From: DAOVQB01 sp023128935
GTDB lineage: Bacteria > Eisenbacteria > RBG-16-71-46 > CAIMUX01 > WJJG01
Length of the DNA: 48,760 nt
Reading direction: 5' to 3'
NCBI GenBank assembly: GCA_030628905.1
Contig: DAOVQB010000012.1
Coordinates: 1 to 48,760, forward strand
Of the stretch, positions 48,572 through 48,760 are shown in pieces (the stretch's first letter is position 1; each line of letters starts with the position of its first letter). The position numbers were made by a program, and so were the translations under genes. The notes under the pieces are model-generated. The model saw nothing but the letters and a program-made list of their open reading frames with translations. It had not been told where the DNA came from and ran no database searches.

Positions 48572-48760
48572 TGGACCCCAAAATTCGGACAGTATGCTAA
48601 GGTGGCTCCCGGTCTCATAGCGAAAGGACAGGAGTCATGAAAAAGCGACGGATCTATTCCGCAGAGCTCAAGGCCAGGGTTGCTCTCGAGGCGCTCTCTG
48701 GAGCCTACACGCTGGCCGAGCTGGCGAAGAAGCACAATGTTCACCCGAACGTGATCACCC
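48572..48760 (+). mobile_element. IS3-family insertion sequence, left end only
   Basis: The element begins with TGGACCCCAAAATTCGGAC, a terminal sequence typical of the IS3 family (TG at the tip). The transposase orfA begins 65 bp inside. The element runs out of the window, so its right end, orfB and target duplication cannot be seen. Confidence 0.8.
48637..48760 (+). CDS. IS3-family transposase OrfA, N-terminal part
   Basis: An ATG at 48637 follows AGGAG; 41 codons are visible before the window ends. The translation, beginning MKKRRIYSAELKARVALEAL and continuing TLAELAKKHNVHPNVIT, is the helix-turn-helix of IS3-type OrfA (IS911/IS1328-like), which binds the element ends. In this family OrfA and OrfB are normally joined by a -1 frameshift into the active transposase. 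The full gene lies outside the window. Confidence 0.93.
   Translation, partial: MKKRRIYSAELKARVALEALSGAYTLAELAKKHNVHPNVIT

Noticed and set aside
48288..48581. 97-residue minus-strand frame with repeated FHVKR/VSRET segments
   Set aside because: The repeats are translated parS sites; not a gene.

Overview
This 48.8-kb window is a gene-dense, GC-rich (roughly 58-60 % by eye) chromosomal segment of a Gram-negative bacterium. Outer-membrane-type lipoproteins, an O-antigen-ligase-like protein, a beta-barrel candidate and secreted proteins with FlgD/Por-type C-terminal modules suggest an FCB-related lineage (Eisenbacteria- or Krumholzibacteriota-like). That placement is inferred from protein style, not from a phylogeny. 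I saw no rRNA, tRNA, CRISPR array or prophage. The only mobile element is the start of an IS3-family insertion sequence at the right edge.

Layout. 1-4.6 kb: a truncated secreted protein, an NAD-type isocitrate/isopropylmalate-family dehydrogenase and a secreted protein of unknown function. 4.7-10.8 kb: thioredoxin, a redoxin fused to a probable outer-membrane barrel, a 2[4Fe-4S] ferredoxin, an S9 peptidase and a DarP/YjgA-like protein. 10.8-21.6 kb: housekeeping genes (L-2-hydroxyglutarate oxidase, SppA, sigma-54, GlmS, dimeric dUTPase, HAD hydrolase) with two unknown membrane proteins and a small unknown protein. 21.6-30.1 kb: cell-surface genes (two secreted proteins, a lipoprotein subtilase with a sorting-type C-terminus, a membrane sulfatase-superfamily enzyme, an O-antigen-ligase-like protein). 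30.5-31.2 kb: an endonuclease-III-fold glycosylase. 31.2-35.9 kb: a four-gene minus-strand operon whose order (serine-palmitoyltransferase-like, GNAT-like N-acyltransferase, NAD-dependent epimerase, Aur1-like PAP2) matches the proposed order of bacterial ceramide synthesis followed by head-group transfer. 36.4-43.8 kb: a GYD-domain protein, then a minus-strand run of gamma-glutamyltransferase, phytase/esterase-like propeller, TMTC-like GT-C/TPR membrane protein and a formylglycine-enzyme-like lipoprotein. 43.8-48.6 kb: an origin-proximal region with bactofilin, M23 peptidase, ParB and ParA, five parS sites and a candidate oriC with DnaA boxes.

The most interesting system is the candidate sphingolipid operon: three genes that could make a ceramide, followed by a PAP2 protein of the inositol-phosphorylceramide-synthase type that overlaps its upstream neighbour by one base. 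Its GNAT gene carries an in-frame 30-bp triplication.

A second theme is many short tandem duplications, mostly in intergenic DNA (periods 11, 15, 25, 33, 37, 42, 45 and about 57 bp), and a GC-rich element of about 68 bp found twice. Several duplications touch ribosome-binding sites, start codons or stop codons.
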